Source: Winogradskyella vidalii (GTDB lineage Bacteria > Bacteroidota > Bacteroidia > Flavobacteriales > Flavobacteriaceae). Taken from it: a stretch of DNA of 64,000 nt. Shown here piece after piece: positions 8,418-16,906 of this stretch (position 1 is the first letter of the stretch; each line of letters opens with the position of its first letter). A program made the translations under genes and the position numbers. The notes under the pieces are model-generated. The model made no database searches. It was not told the DNA's origin and saw only the letters and a list, made by a program, of their open reading frames with translations. The stretch covers positions 62,001 through 126,000 of the forward strand of contig NZ_JABFDG010000002.1 of assembly GCF_013403955.1 (NCBI RefSeq), given 5' to 3'.

Positions 8418-8846
8418 ATGATATTAAACACAACACATTATAATTCAGAACATAAAACCATTATAGCTGACTTAATTGGCAGACCTTTTAGTTTGGTACA
8501 GAAGTTGAGATTAAAGGGAATAGGTTCTAAACGGATGATTATAGACGATGTAAGTCCTAATATGTCATCGTTAATGAACAAAGTGTCAGACACCAATTAT
8601 GCAAATATTGAGATAAGACCAAAAGGTATTTTAATAATGATTAACAAAGGGCTAAAAAATTTCACGTGGATTATCCCTTTTTATCAATTAGTCATCTATA
8701 AAACAAATGGCTCTAGCATTCATGCACAAGGTCGTTTCGTTCATTTTAGAAATAGTAAAACATTTAAAGAAAACAAAAAGTTCTTTAACAAGCTTCTAGA
8801 TTTAAAGGTGAGTTATGATTTAAAATACGCCATGCCCAACAGATGA
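8418..8846 (+). CDS. Conserved protein of unknown function, first gene of photoprotection operon 2
   Basis: 142 residues, soluble, basic, without signal peptide or membrane helix. I do not recognise a family. The middle (about 68-110; IEIRPKGILIMINKGLKNFTWIIPFYQLVIYKT) alternates beta strands and a turn in a way that could be a small PH-like or beta-barrel fold. The C-terminus is helical and lysine-rich. It overlaps the TIGR03643 gene by 4 bases, so the two are translationally coupled. Its first position in the operon and near-leaderless start suggest strong inducible expression. Confidence 0.75.
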   Translation: MILNTTHYNSEHKTIIADLIGRPFSLVQKLRLKGIGSKRMIIDDVSPNMSSLMNKVSDTNYANIEIRPKGILIMINKGLKNFTWIIPFYQLVIYKTNGSSIHAQGRFVHFRNSKTFKENKKFFNKLLDLKVSYDLKYAMPNR

Positions 8847-9118
8847 TGAATTTAGACCTTAGAACTGTAGACCGAATCATTGAAATGGCATGGGAAGACC
8901 GAACACCTTTTGAAGCCATCACCTATCAATTTAATTTGAAAGAACAAGAGGTCATTAGTTTAATGCGAAAAGAATTAAAGCCTAGTAGTTTTAGATTATG
9001 GAGAAAACGTGTACAAGGAAGAGTGACTAAACACAGTAAAAAAAGACCATTTGACAAAGGCAGGTTTAAGTGTTCGCGTCAAAAAACAATAACTAATAAC
9101 TCTATTTCAAAACGATAA
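8843..9118 (+). CDS. TIGR03643/DUF2805 family protein
   Basis: 91 residues with the family pattern VDRIIEMAWEDRTPFEAI, QFNLKEQEVISLMRKEL and SSFRLWRKRVQGR. The family is small and basic, with a helix-turn-helix-like helical core, and occurs next to photolyase and folE genes in many bacteria. Function unknown; nucleic-acid binding is plausible. Two adjacent ATGs (8843, 8846) overlap the preceding stop. The C-terminal lysine- and serine-rich tail looks disordered. Confidence 0.85.
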   Translation: MMNLDLRTVDRIIEMAWEDRTPFEAITYQFNLKEQEVISLMRKELKPSSFRLWRKRVQGRVTKHSKKRPFDKGRFKCSRQKTITNNSISKR

Positions 9119-9173
9119 TTCGTGCTTTGATTTAAGTTTGGAGTACTTAAATACAGCACATTAAAAAGATTCT

Positions 9174-9869
9174 ATGAATAACACAGAAGTAATTTCCAAA
9201 ACGGATGCCTCAAACCTTAATACCTTCTCAACTGAAGCTATTGGAGACGACCATCTTTTTACAGGTTTAGATACCCCTATGAAGCCCAATGCTTTTGAAA
9301 TGTCTAATAATGAGAAGCAACAACGCATCTCTATATTATTTTCAGAAATAATGGACGTCTTAGGTTTAGATTTAACTGACGACTCTTTAAAAGGCACACC
9401 AAACCGTGTTGCTAAGATGTATGTAGAAGAAATTTTCTCTGGTTTAGATCCTAAAAACAAACCCGAAGTCGCTCTTTTTGATAATAAATACCAATATAAT
9501 CAGATGTTGGTAGAAAAAAACATTACCTTTTATTCTAATTGCGAACATCATTTTGTGCCCATTATAGGAAAAGCGCACATTGCTTATAAATCATCGGGTA
9601 AGGTTATAGGCCTTTCAAAATTAAATCGCATTGTACAATATTATGCGAAGCGTCCTCAGGTTCAAGAACGCTTAACCAACCAGATTGCTAACGAACTAAA
9701 AACGGTTTTAGAAACCGAAGATATTGCTGTAATTATAGACGCTAAACATTTATGTGTAGCGTCTAGAGGAGTTGAAGACGATGCTTCTGCTACAGTAACC
9801 ACCTATTATGGCGGAGAATTTAATTCCGCTTCAAAAATCGTCGAATTACAAAACTATATAAATAATTAA
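9174..9869 (+). CDS. folE: GTP cyclohydrolase I
   Basis: 231 residues. Converts GTP to 7,8-dihydroneopterin triphosphate, the first step of folate and pterin synthesis. The zinc ligands are visible as Cys123 and His126 (SNCEHHFVPI) and Cys194 (KHLCVASRGVED). The core also has GTPNRVAKMY and GLSKLNRIVQYYAKRPQVQERL. An N-terminal extension of about 45 residues precedes the catalytic domain. Inside a photolyase operon it probably supplies pterin for the folate antenna of photolyases or boosts tetrahydrofolate under light stress (inference). A second housekeeping folE may exist elsewhere. Confidence 0.93.
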   Translation: MNNTEVISKTDASNLNTFSTEAIGDDHLFTGLDTPMKPNAFEMSNNEKQQRISILFSEIMDVLGLDLTDDSLKGTPNRVAKMYVEEIFSGLDPKNKPEVALFDNKYQYNQMLVEKNITFYSNCEHHFVPIIGKAHIAYKSSGKVIGLSKLNRIVQYYAKRPQVQERLTNQIANELKTVLETEDIAVIIDAKHLCVASRGVEDDASATVTTYYGGEFNSASKIVELQNYINN

Positions 9870-9872
9870 GCT

Positions 9873-10100
9873 ATGAAAACAGTAGAAAAAGCTTTAGAAT
9901 TTGAAAACAGAAAGTTTACTTTCAAAACCACAAGTGACAGAATTGTAGCAGCAAGAGAAGCCAAAGATTTAATCTTAGAAGTTAACGAATTATATAAAAA
10001 AGAAAAAGATTCTAAACTCATGGATATCATGAAACGCCTTACGGTTATAAAGCAAAAAATTGAGAAACGTTTAAAAGGTAGACCATTAACAGCCTCTTAA
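9873..10100 (+). CDS. Small helical protein of unknown function
   Basis: 75 residues, highly charged (lysine- and glutamate-rich) and predicted almost wholly helical, with two long amphipathic helices (about 20-45 and 48-68). It lies 3 bases after folE and 3 bases before the SDR gene, so it is surely part of the operon. No signal peptide, membrane helix or cysteine. I do not recognise a family. The tight gene spacing and coding character are the evidence that it is real. Confidence 0.75.
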   Translation: MKTVEKALEFENRKFTFKTTSDRIVAAREAKDLILEVNELYKKEKDSKLMDIMKRLTVIKQKIEKRLKGRPLTAS

Positions 10101-10103
10101 TCT

Positions 10104-10791
10104 ATGAAGCGTTTAATAATTATAGGAGGAAGCAAAGGTATTGGCAAAGCAGTTGTCATAGCTTTGCTTTCTTTTTATGATGAAATTGTAAACATCAGCA
10201 GAACTGCACCAGAACTATCTCATCCCAATTTAAAACATTTTGATTGTGATATTTTGAAAGATGAATTACCAGACATTGATATAGCCGATGGCTTAGTTTA
10301 CTGCCCTGGAAGTATTAATCTAAAACCAATTAACAGGTTAAGTCTTAACGATTTTAAAACTGATTTTGACATTAATGTTATTGGCGCTGTAAAAGCTATT
10401 CAAAAAATATATTCCTGCTTTAAAAAATGGCAACAAACCATCCGTTGTACTTTTCAGTACTGTGGCAGCAAAACTAGGTATGCCTTTTCATGCTAGTGTC
10501 GCAGCTTCTAAATCGGCTATAGAGGGTTTAGTAAAATCTTTAGGCGCCGAATTAGCGCCAACCATTAGAGTTAATGCGATAGCACCAACCGTGACGGATA
10601 CAGAATTAGCGTCTAAATTATTACGCAATGAGCGTATGGTAGAAAATATGAATGAACGCCATCCGTTAAAAAAATATTTACAACCCAAAGAAGTCGCTGA
10701 TATGGTCGCTTTTTTATTGTCAGAAAAATCAGCTTCACAATCTGGGCAAATATTTCAAATGGATTGTGGTATTGTTAGTTTCAAACTCTAA
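10104..10791 (+). pseudogene. SDR family oxidoreductase interrupted by a one-base frameshift
   Basis: The first frame (10104-10496) holds the SDR nucleotide-binding half (IIIGGSKGIGKAVV, then FDINVIGAVKAIQK). The second frame carries on to 10791 with LFSTVAAKLGMPFHASVAASKSAIEG and the usual SDR C-terminus (VNAIAPTVTDTELA). Reading one base fewer in the run of six A (10402-10407) restores a continuous product of about 228 residues, in which AIQK is followed by YIPALKNGNKPSVVLFST. Both halves are otherwise intact. The cause may be a sequencing error in a homopolymer, recent inactivation, or slippage on the A run. Confidence 0.85.
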
Positions 10792-10828
10792 CTAACACTT
10801 ACTTAATTAAACTTAAACAAGTCTAAGA

Positions 10829-11311
10829 ATGATAGCAACAGCAACGCTCCACGACATAAAAATCAACAGTTTACAAGGGCAACCTATAGATTTATACCAA
10901 TTTAAGGGTAAAAAGTTGCTTTTTGTCAACGTAGCTTCTAAATGCGGGTTTACACCTCAGTATAAAGATTTGCAAAACCTACAAGAGACTTATAAAGACA
11001 ACCTCATTATTATTGGCGTACCTTGTAACCAATTTGGCAAACAAGAACCTGGTGTTGCTAACGACATACAAGAATTTTGTGAAGTTAATTATGGAGTGAC
11101 TTTCCTTATGACTGAAAAAATTGAGGTCAAAGGCAAAAACCAACATCCACTATATCAGTGGCTCACTCAAAAGAAACTTAACGCAAAGAAAAACTCTACC
11201 GTTAAATGGAATTTCCAGAAATACCTAGTCGATGAACAAGGTGAATTGATAGATTATTACTATTCAATTACTAACCCTACAAGCTCTAGAATTACAAAAC
11301 ACTTAAAATAG
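10829..11311 (+). CDS. Glutathione peroxidase family (thiol peroxidase)
   Basis: 160 residues, the complete family length. The peroxidatic residue is Cys39 (VNVASKCGFTPQY), with Gln72 (CNQFGKQEPG), Trp127 and Asn128 (VKWNFQKY) completing the tetrad. Cys84 (QEFCEVNYG) is in position to act as the resolving cysteine, as in thioredoxin-dependent members, so thioredoxin rather than glutathione is the likely reductant. No signal peptide; cytosolic. It follows the frameshifted SDR by 37 bases and precedes a Lacal_2735 gene by 6 bases. It fits removal of lipid or other peroxides formed under light. Confidence 0.92.
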   Translation: MIATATLHDIKINSLQGQPIDLYQFKGKKLLFVNVASKCGFTPQYKDLQNLQETYKDNLIIIGVPCNQFGKQEPGVANDIQEFCEVNYGVTFLMTEKIEVKGKNQHPLYQWLTQKKLNAKKNSTVKWNFQKYLVDEQGELIDYYYSITNPTSSRITKHLK

Positions 11312-11317
11312 AAAATA

Positions 11318-11488
11318 ATGTTTGGACTGTTTAAAAAATTATCAGAGGAAGAGAAACTAAAAAAGCAATATGAAAAATTAATGGCTGAATGGCACAAACT
11401 CTCTACCACCAACAGAGCAGAAAGTGATAAAAAATATGCTGAGGCTCAATTAATCAGTGCAAAAATTGAAACTTTAAAACAAGCTTAA
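11318..11488 (+). CDS. Lacal_2735 family small protein
   Basis: 56 residues starting MFGLFKKLSEEEKL, then a charged helical hairpin with the typical HKLSTTNRAESDKKYAEA run. This matches the Lacal_2735 family of small flavobacterial proteins, function unknown. It sits 6 bases after the peroxidase gene and one base before the TspO start, so it is cotranscribed. Confidence 0.85.
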   Translation: MFGLFKKLSEEEKLKKQYEKLMAEWHKLSTTNRAESDKKYAEAQLISAKIETLKQA

Positions 11489-11489
11489 A

Positions 11490-11954
11490 TTGAAAAAAAT
11501 CTACCTCTTTATATTATTTTTAATTATCAATTTTGGTGCACTCGCTTTAGGTAGTTTATTTATGGGTGACGAAGTTACTGGTGCATGGTATACTAGTTTA
11601 AACAAAGCGCCTTGGACGCCTCCAGGATGGGTTTTTGGTGCCGCATGGACACTCATCATGCTGTGTTTTTCAATCTATTTAACTTACCTATTTTCTATTA
11701 GAAATTCTAAAATGGTAATGTCAGTTTACACCTTTGCCGTTCTATTAAATATAAGCTGGAATTATTTATTCTTTAATCAACATTTAACAAGTTTCGCCTT
11801 AGTTAATATCATTTTATTAACCTTAGTCATTGTATACTTCTTTATCACTTTTGGCGATGACAAACTACATCGTTTAAAATACCTTTTAACACCTTATATT
11901 ATCTGGCTTTGTATTGCGACCTCACTCAATGCTTACGTCGTAATATACAATTAG
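11490..11954 (+). CDS. tspO: TspO/MBR family tryptophan-rich sensory protein
   Basis: 154 residues with five predicted membrane helices and the TspO core WYTSLNKAPWTPPGWVFGAAWT in loop 1/helix 2, plus NISWNYLFF in helix 4. TspO proteins bind porphyrins and take part in tetrapyrrole and stress responses; in Rhodobacter TspO influences light and oxygen control of photosynthesis genes. The start is TTG 11490, one base after the preceding stop; no ATG gives the full first helix. The surrounding photolyases and peroxidase suggest handling of photosensitising porphyrins (inference). Confidence 0.9.
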   Translation: MKKIYLFILFLIINFGALALGSLFMGDEVTGAWYTSLNKAPWTPPGWVFGAAWTLIMLCFSIYLTYLFSIRNSKMVMSVYTFAVLLNISWNYLFFNQHLTSFALVNIILLTLVIVYFFITFGDDKLHRLKYLLTPYIIWLCIATSLNAYVVIYN

Positions 11955-11981
11955 GCTTTATCATAAATACACCGTTTTAAT

Positions 11982-11995
11982 CACTTAAATAAGTG
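11982..11995. repeat. 14-base perfect palindrome upstream of the SRPBCC gene
   Basis: CACTTA-AA-TAAGTG, ending 3 bases before the start codon at 11998. It has no following T run, so it is not a terminator. It could be an operator or a small hairpin limiting translation of the next gene. Confidence 0.4.
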
Positions 11996-11997
11996 CT

Positions 11998-12459
11998 ATG
12001 AAAATATATACCTTACATAAAAAACAGAACTTGCCCATTTCTATAGAACAAGCCTGGGAATTCCTCTCAAATCCAGCCAATCTAAAAACAATTACACCAG
12101 ACTATATGGGGTTTAACATTCTTTCAGGTGCAGACCGTCCCATGTTTCCAGGACAAATTATTCAATATATCGTAACTCCTGTTTTAGGTATTAAAACAAA
12201 ATGGGTCACAGAAATAACCCATGTTAAAGACCGTCATTATTTTGTAGACGAGCAGCGTTTTGGCCCTTATGCTCTTTGGCATCATAAGCATTTTATAAAA
12301 GAAATTGAAGGTGGTGTAGAAATGGAAGATATTATCGACTATAAATTACCTATGGGAATCTTAGGCCAACTTGTACACCCGTTTTTAGTACAACCCAAAT
12401 TGGAAGAAATTTTTAACTATAGAACTCAGAAGTTGGAAGAATTATTTGGAACCTATTAA
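11998..12459 (+). CDS. SRPBCC family protein
   Basis: 153 residues with the START/Bet v1-like pattern: an N-terminal strand (YTLHKKQNLPISIEQAWEFLSNPANL), then beta strands and a long C-terminal helix (KLEEIFNYRTQKLEELF). It is closest to the SRPBCC group encoded beside photolyase genes. It probably binds a hydrophobic ligand; the ligand is unknown. The photolyase ATG follows its stop after a single base. No export signal. Confidence 0.82.
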   Translation: MKIYTLHKKQNLPISIEQAWEFLSNPANLKTITPDYMGFNILSGADRPMFPGQIIQYIVTPVLGIKTKWVTEITHVKDRHYFVDEQRFGPYALWHHKHFIKEIEGGVEMEDIIDYKLPMGILGQLVHPFLVQPKLEEIFNYRTQKLEELFGTY

Positions 12460-12460
12460 T

Positions 12461-13768
12461 ATGAAGACAAAAACAAATATATTCTGGTTTCGTCGCGACT
12501 TAAGATTAGATGATAATCGCGGTTTTTATGAAGCTCTAAAAGGGAAACATCCTGTATTGCCAATCTTCATATTTGATACCGAAATATTAGAAAAATTACC
12601 AAAAGATGATGCTCGTGTAACGTTTATACACGAAACGCTTCAGCAAATGCGACAAACCTTGCAAGAAGAGCACGACAGTAGTATTGCTATATATTATGGG
12701 AAGCCTGAAGCGATATACAAACAGTTAATCAATGATTATGATATTGAAACTGTTTACACCAATCACGATTATGAACCTTATGCCACTAAGCGAGACGAAG
12801 CCATAAAAGTGATTTTAAAATCTCATGATATAGACTTTAAAACGTATAAAGATCAAGTGATTTTTGAAAAAGATGAGGTGGTAAAAAAAGATGGTGACCC
12901 CTATTTGGTTTACACCCCTTATATGCGTACCTGGAAAGAAAAATTTAAAACTTTAGATTTAGAAATTTTCTATACCAATTCTTATTTAGAAAACTTAATA
13001 GCACACAGTCGATTACCAAACTTAAGTTTATCAGATATTGGTTATGAGAAATCAAGCCAAGAGATTGCGCCTTATGATGTAACACCAACAGCAATTCAAA
13101 ACTATGAAGCTACCCGAAATTTCCCTGCAAAAGATACCACGTCAAGGTTAGGGCCACATTTACGATTCGGAACCGTCAGTATAAGAAAAATGATTAAAAA
13201 AGCTACAGCAGAACAAAACGAAATATTTTGGCAAGAACTGATTTGGCGTGAATTTTTTATACAAATCTTATGGCATTTCCCTCATACACTAACAGAAGCT
13301 TTTAAATCAAAATACGACCGCATACATTGGCGTAATAACGAAGAAGAATTCAATAAATGGTGTCAAGGAAATACAGGTTATCCTTTAGTAGATGCCGGAA
13401 TGCGCCAACTTAATACTACTGGCTTTATGCACAATAGAGTCCGTATGCTTGTTGGTAGTTTTCTATGCAAACACCTATTAATTGATTGGCGCTGGGGTGA
13501 AGCTTATTTTGCAGAAAAACTACACGATTACGAAATGGCAAGCAATGTTGGCAACTGGCAATGGGTGGCTGGTACAGGTGTAGATGCAGCGCCTTACTTC
13601 AGAATTTTTAACCCCACAACACAAATTGATAAATTTGATAAGGATAGGAATTACATTAAAAAATATGTTCCAGAATTTAATTCCGATAATTATGTCGAAA
13701 AAATGGTGGATCATAAAGCTGCAAGAGAACGTTGTTTAGAAACCTATAAGGCAGCTTTAAACGGATAA
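12461..13768 (+). CDS. phr: Deoxyribodipyrimidine photolyase/cryptochrome (class I type)
   Basis: 435 residues. The N-terminal photolyase domain begins with IFWFRRDLRLDDNRG (about 1-130). The FAD-binding domain has SRLGPHLRFGTVSIR, WQELIWREFFIQIL, NTGYPLVDAGMRQL, TGFMHNRVRM and the WQWVAGTGVDAAPYFRIFNP segment. It repairs cyclobutane pyrimidine dimers using blue light; residues seen fit a CPD photolyase better than a plant-type cryptochrome. ATG 12461 lies one base after the SRPBCC stop; a TTG at 12446 would add five residues. It is the last gene of operon 2. Confidence 0.92.
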   Translation: MKTKTNIFWFRRDLRLDDNRGFYEALKGKHPVLPIFIFDTEILEKLPKDDARVTFIHETLQQMRQTLQEEHDSSIAIYYGKPEAIYKQLINDYDIETVYTNHDYEPYATKRDEAIKVILKSHDIDFKTYKDQVIFEKDEVVKKDGDPYLVYTPYMRTWKEKFKTLDLEIFYTNSYLENLIAHSRLPNLSLSDIGYEKSSQEIAPYDVTPTAIQNYEATRNFPAKDTTSRLGPHLRFGTVSIRKMIKKATAEQNEIFWQELIWREFFIQILWHFPHTLTEAFKSKYDRIHWRNNEEEFNKWCQGNTGYPLVDAGMRQLNTTGFMHNRVRMLVGSFLCKHLLIDWRWGEAYFAEKLHDYEMASNVGNWQWVAGTGVDAAPYFRIFNPTTQIDKFDKDRNYIKKYVPEFNSDNYVEKMVDHKAARERCLETYKAALNG

Positions 13769-13872
13769 TATCACATTTCTTTTATTTTAAAACAATAAAA
13801 CCCAACTAAATACGTTGCTAATTATAAGACAGTTAATGTCTTAACTGAAATAACCATTTCAATAAACAATTT

Positions 13873-13904
13873 AAAAGCTCTGACTAGTCATCAGAGCTTT
13901 TTTT
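13873..13904 (+). terminator. Intrinsic terminator after photoprotection operon 2
   Basis: AAAGCTCTGA pairs with TCAGAGCTTT around a 7-base loop (13884-13890), followed by a run of Ts interrupted by one G. It ends the 8418-13768 operon and insulates rlmD. Confidence 0.9.
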
Positions 13905-14005
13905 GTTTTGTATCGAAAAAGCCAATAAACCTTAGTAAAAAATGCACTAGTAACATCATGATTATAAAAATGCAAGGATTTATCTAAATTTGAAATCAAT
14001 AAAGA

Positions 14006-14013
14006 TATCTTTG
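14006..14013 (+). promoter_or_regulatory. Promoter -7 box of rlmD
   Basis: TATCTTTG matches the Bacteroidota TAnnTTTG box, with its last base 19 bases before ATG 14033. No TTG is found at the ideal -33 distance. Confidence 0.6.
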
Positions 14014-14032
14014 CAACCAAATTATTGATAAA

Positions 14033-15487
14033 ATGCCAAAAAGAGAACGGAACAAATTTGTAAAACGCGGTCAAATCATAGAAATCTTAATCGAAGATTA
14101 TGCTTTTGGAGGTAAAGGCATTGGTCGCATAAGAAATGAGCATGGTGAATTTGTGGTCTTTGTCCCCAATACACTACCTGGTCAATTGGTTAAAACTCAG
14201 ATAAAAAAAACAAGTAAAAAATATGCTGAAGGTAAACTTTTTGACGTATTAAAAGCTTCTGAAGACGAAGTAGATATGCCTTATCAAAGCATTCCGGGCG
14301 CGCCATATATTAATTTACCTATTGAAAAACAGCATCAGTATAAAAAACAAAGTACGCTAGAGCTATTCAAACGTATCGGTAAAGTCGCTGATATTGAAGC
14401 CAAGTTTGATGAATTTGTAACCTCACCTAACACCTTCCATTATAGAAATAAAATGGAATATGGTTTTTCTGCGATTGGTTATGATCATGACCTAAAAACA
14501 GATGTGGATGAGTTTACATTAGGCTTTAAAAAGCGAGGTACTTGGTGGTGTGGCGATAATTTGAATCAAGATTCTGGCTTATTTGATGCCGAATTTGAAG
14601 ATCAACTTAAAAATATTAGAGCCTACTGTATAGAAACAGGATTAGCCCCTTGGCATGCGCCTAAAAAGGAAGGTTTCTTCAGATATTTTGTAGTCCGAAA
14701 ATCCTATAAAACCAACCAACTACTTTTTAATTTGGTTACAACCTCATATGATTTACCACAATTTGATTTAGACAAATTTGCAAATTACCTAGTGGAATTA
14801 TTTGGCGACCGTGTTGCAGGTTTACTACACACTATTAACGATGAAGTTGGCGATAGAACGATTGCCACAACAGGAAGTATCTCTCTTATTTATGGTGACG
14901 ATAAAATAGTTGAAGAATTATTAGACCTTAATTTTGAAATTAGCATGAAGAGCTTTTTTCAAACCAACCCTAAGTGTGCAGAGAAACTCTATTCCAAAGT
15001 GGTTGATTATGCTTTGGAAAACAAAGAAGCGATTGATAACACTGTGGTATTAGATTTATTTTGTGGTACAGGAACTATTGGTCAGATTATAGCCAACAAG
15101 TCCGAAAATACTAAGATTGTAGGCGTAGATATCGTAGCAGCAGCAATTAACGATGCTAAAGAAAATGCCAAACGTAATAATATTGAAGGCCTAAAGTTCT
15201 TTGCTGCAGATGTTGGAAAATTCTTAACGGAACACCCTGAATACACCAATAAAATAAGAACCATCATTTTAGATCCTGCAAGAGCTGGTATTGCTCCTAA
15301 AACCCTTAAAAAAATAATAAACCTAAACGCAGAACGTTTGGTTTATGTATCTTGTAACCCAGCAACACAAGCAAGAGATACAGAACAATTAATGGAAGCT
15401 GGTTATACGATTAAAAAAATGAGTTTGGTTGATCAATTTCCACATACAGCGCATATTGAAACCGTTGTACTTTTTGAAAAAAATTGA
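14033..15487 (+). CDS. rlmD: 23S rRNA (uracil-5-)-methyltransferase RlmD
   Basis: 484 residues. A TRAM domain (about 1-65; GGKGIGRIRNEHGEFVVFVPNTLPGQ) precedes the SAM-dependent methyltransferase domain, with SFFQTNPKCAEKLY, LDLFCGTGTIG, LDPARAGIAP and the nucleophile Cys441 (YVSCNPATQARD). It methylates a conserved uridine of 23S rRNA (U1939 in E. coli). The cysteine motif that binds a [4Fe-4S] cluster in E. coli RlmD is absent: the corresponding stretch reads PGAPYINLPIEKQ. The same transcript may continue into DUF6452 and DUF6048 genes. Confidence 0.9.
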   Translation: MPKRERNKFVKRGQIIEILIEDYAFGGKGIGRIRNEHGEFVVFVPNTLPGQLVKTQIKKTSKKYAEGKLFDVLKASEDEVDMPYQSIPGAPYINLPIEKQHQYKKQSTLELFKRIGKVADIEAKFDEFVTSPNTFHYRNKMEYGFSAIGYDHDLKTDVDEFTLGFKKRGTWWCGDNLNQDSGLFDAEFEDQLKNIRAYCIETGLAPWHAPKKEGFFRYFVVRKSYKTNQLLFNLVTTSYDLPQFDLDKFANYLVELFGDRVAGLLHTINDEVGDRTIATTGSISLIYGDDKIVEELLDLNFEISMKSFFQTNPKCAEKLYSKVVDYALENKEAIDNTVVLDLFCGTGTIGQIIANKSENTKIVGVDIVAAAINDAKENAKRNNIEGLKFFAADVGKFLTEHPEYTNKIRTIILDPARAGIAPKTLKKIINLNAERLVYVSCNPATQARDTEQLMEAGYTIKKMSLVDQFPHTAHIETVVLFEKN

Positions 15488-15518
15488 AATAAAAATTAAA
15501 CTCAAAAAATTATTGAAT

Positions 15519-16115
15519 TTGAAACGTATTCTTATTTTTTTAAGCTTTGTTACCATAACAGCTGCAGTTATCCTTAGCTGTGAACGTGATGATATTTGTG
15601 CTGAAACCACTCAAACGACAGCCCGTTTAGTTATTGAATTTTATGATGCATCAGATATAGACGAATTAAAAAATGTTCCAAGACTTACCGCTTACGGCGA
15701 AGGTTTATTTACCGATGAAGATGGCGTAACTACAGAACCTTTAGAAGCCTCGGACACCATTGTAGCAGCAGATGACGACACCTATATTTTTAATGTAAAT
15801 ACTAACAGCATTTCATTACCATTAAAGGTCAATGACACTCTGGGTAATGAATTTGTAACCACACGTTTTGTTTTAGAAAAAGACACTAATTTACGTTTAG
15901 ATACCGACGACCCAGAAACTTCAAATAAAGACATTATAGAAATTACTTATAACTCAGAATTTATTTATGTCTCTAGAGCTTGCGGCTACAAGAGCTTATT
16001 TACAAATTTAAACCTAACTTCAGAAATTGATAGTGATCTATGGATTGCTAATATAGAAGTCGTAGAAACAACAATTGAAAATGAATATACAACACATGTT
16101 CACATCTTCCATTAG
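15519..16115 (+). CDS. DUF6452 family lipoprotein
   Basis: 198 residues from TTG 15519 (MKRILIFLSFVTITAAV, then the lipobox VILSC). The earlier TTG at 15429 lies inside rlmD and would bury the signal. The body has DDICAETTQTTARLVIEFYDA and a two-strand repeat pattern typical of DUF6452, which I recall as regularly encoded between rlmD and a DUF6048 gene in Flavobacteriaceae. Probably a periplasm-facing outer membrane lipoprotein; function unknown. It overlaps the next gene by about 35 bases. Confidence 0.8.
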   Translation: MKRILIFLSFVTITAAVILSCERDDICAETTQTTARLVIEFYDASDIDELKNVPRLTAYGEGLFTDEDGVTTEPLEASDTIVAADDDTYIFNVNTNSISLPLKVNDTLGNEFVTTRFVLEKDTNLRLDTDDPETSNKDIIEITYNSEFIYVSRACGYKSLFTNLNLTSEIDSDLWIANIEVVETTIENEYTTHVHIFH

Positions 16116-16842
16116 AAGTGCTATACTATTGCTGTTGGTTTCTACAATGGCATCATTTGCTCAAGAAGAAAATGAAACCGTTACTGATACGCTAATTTAC
16201 AAACAGAAATATGGCCTTAGGCTTGGTGCAGATATAAGTAAAATAGCACGTAGTTTTTTTGAGGATGATTATTCTGGTTTTGAGATTATGGGCGATTACC
16301 GACTAACAAAACGTATGTATTTAGCTGGAGAAATTGGTAATGAAGAAAAAACAATTGAAAATGATGCTCTGAGCAATACCACAAAAGGAGGGTATTTTAA
16401 AGCTGGTATAGATATTAATTTCTATCAAAACTGGTTGGATATGGAAAACATGATTTATTCTGGCTTTCGTATTGGTGCAGCTACATTTAGTCAAACACGA
16501 AATAATTACACCATTTACAATGTCAATAACCAATACTGGGATGAGCAATTTAATGTTGAATCAAGTGAAGTGTATAGTGGCTTAACGGCACTTTGGGCAG
16601 AACTTCAAATCGGTTTAAAAGCCGAATTATTTAATAACTTTTTTGCAGGTATTAATTTACAACTTAAATTCTTAGTTTCGGATACCGAACTTAATAATTA
16701 CGAGAATCTCTATGTCCCTGGTTTTAACAAAACCTTCGATAGTAGTCGCTTTGGTGGTGGTTACGGTTTTAATCTCTCTTATTTAGTCCCTATATTTAAA
16801 AAAGATAAGATTGTCATTCAAGAACGAGAAACAGAAGAATAA
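16081..16842 (+). CDS. DUF6048 family outer membrane protein
   Basis: About 253 residues with an N-terminal signal peptide (SSIRSAILLLLVSTMASFAQ). ATG 16081 and ATG 16096 are both possible starts; 16096 gives the more typical signal peptide. The mature part has repeated amphipathic beta strands (YGLRLGADISKIARSFFED, YMAGEIG-like and FGGGYGFNLSYLVP segments), consistent with a small outer membrane beta-barrel. It is translationally coupled to the DUF6452 lipoprotein, which suggests a partner relation. Confidence 0.8.
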   Translation: MNIQHMFTSSIRSAILLLLVSTMASFAQEENETVTDTLIYKQKYGLRLGADISKIARSFFEDDYSGFEIMGDYRLTKRMYLAGEIGNEEKTIENDALSNTTKGGYFKAGIDINFYQNWLDMENMIYSGFRIGAATFSQTRNNYTIYNVNNQYWDEQFNVESSEVYSGLTALWAELQIGLKAELFNNFFAGINLQLKFLVSDTELNNYENLYVPGFNKTFDSSRFGGGYGFNLSYLVPIFKKDKIVIQERETEE

Positions 16843-16906
16843 GTTCATGCTAAATAATTCGCATAACCAAATACAAACATCTTAAAGTCGACCGCTGCTT
16901 TTAAAA

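Noticed and set aside
2429..13768. Genomic island or horizontally acquired block
   Set aside because: Base composition and codon use look like the neighbours, and no integrase, tRNA or flanking repeats are seen.
15429..15518. N-terminal extension of the DUF6452 protein from TTG 15429
   Set aside because: It lies inside rlmD and would bury the lipoprotein signal; TTG 15519 gives a proper signal peptide.
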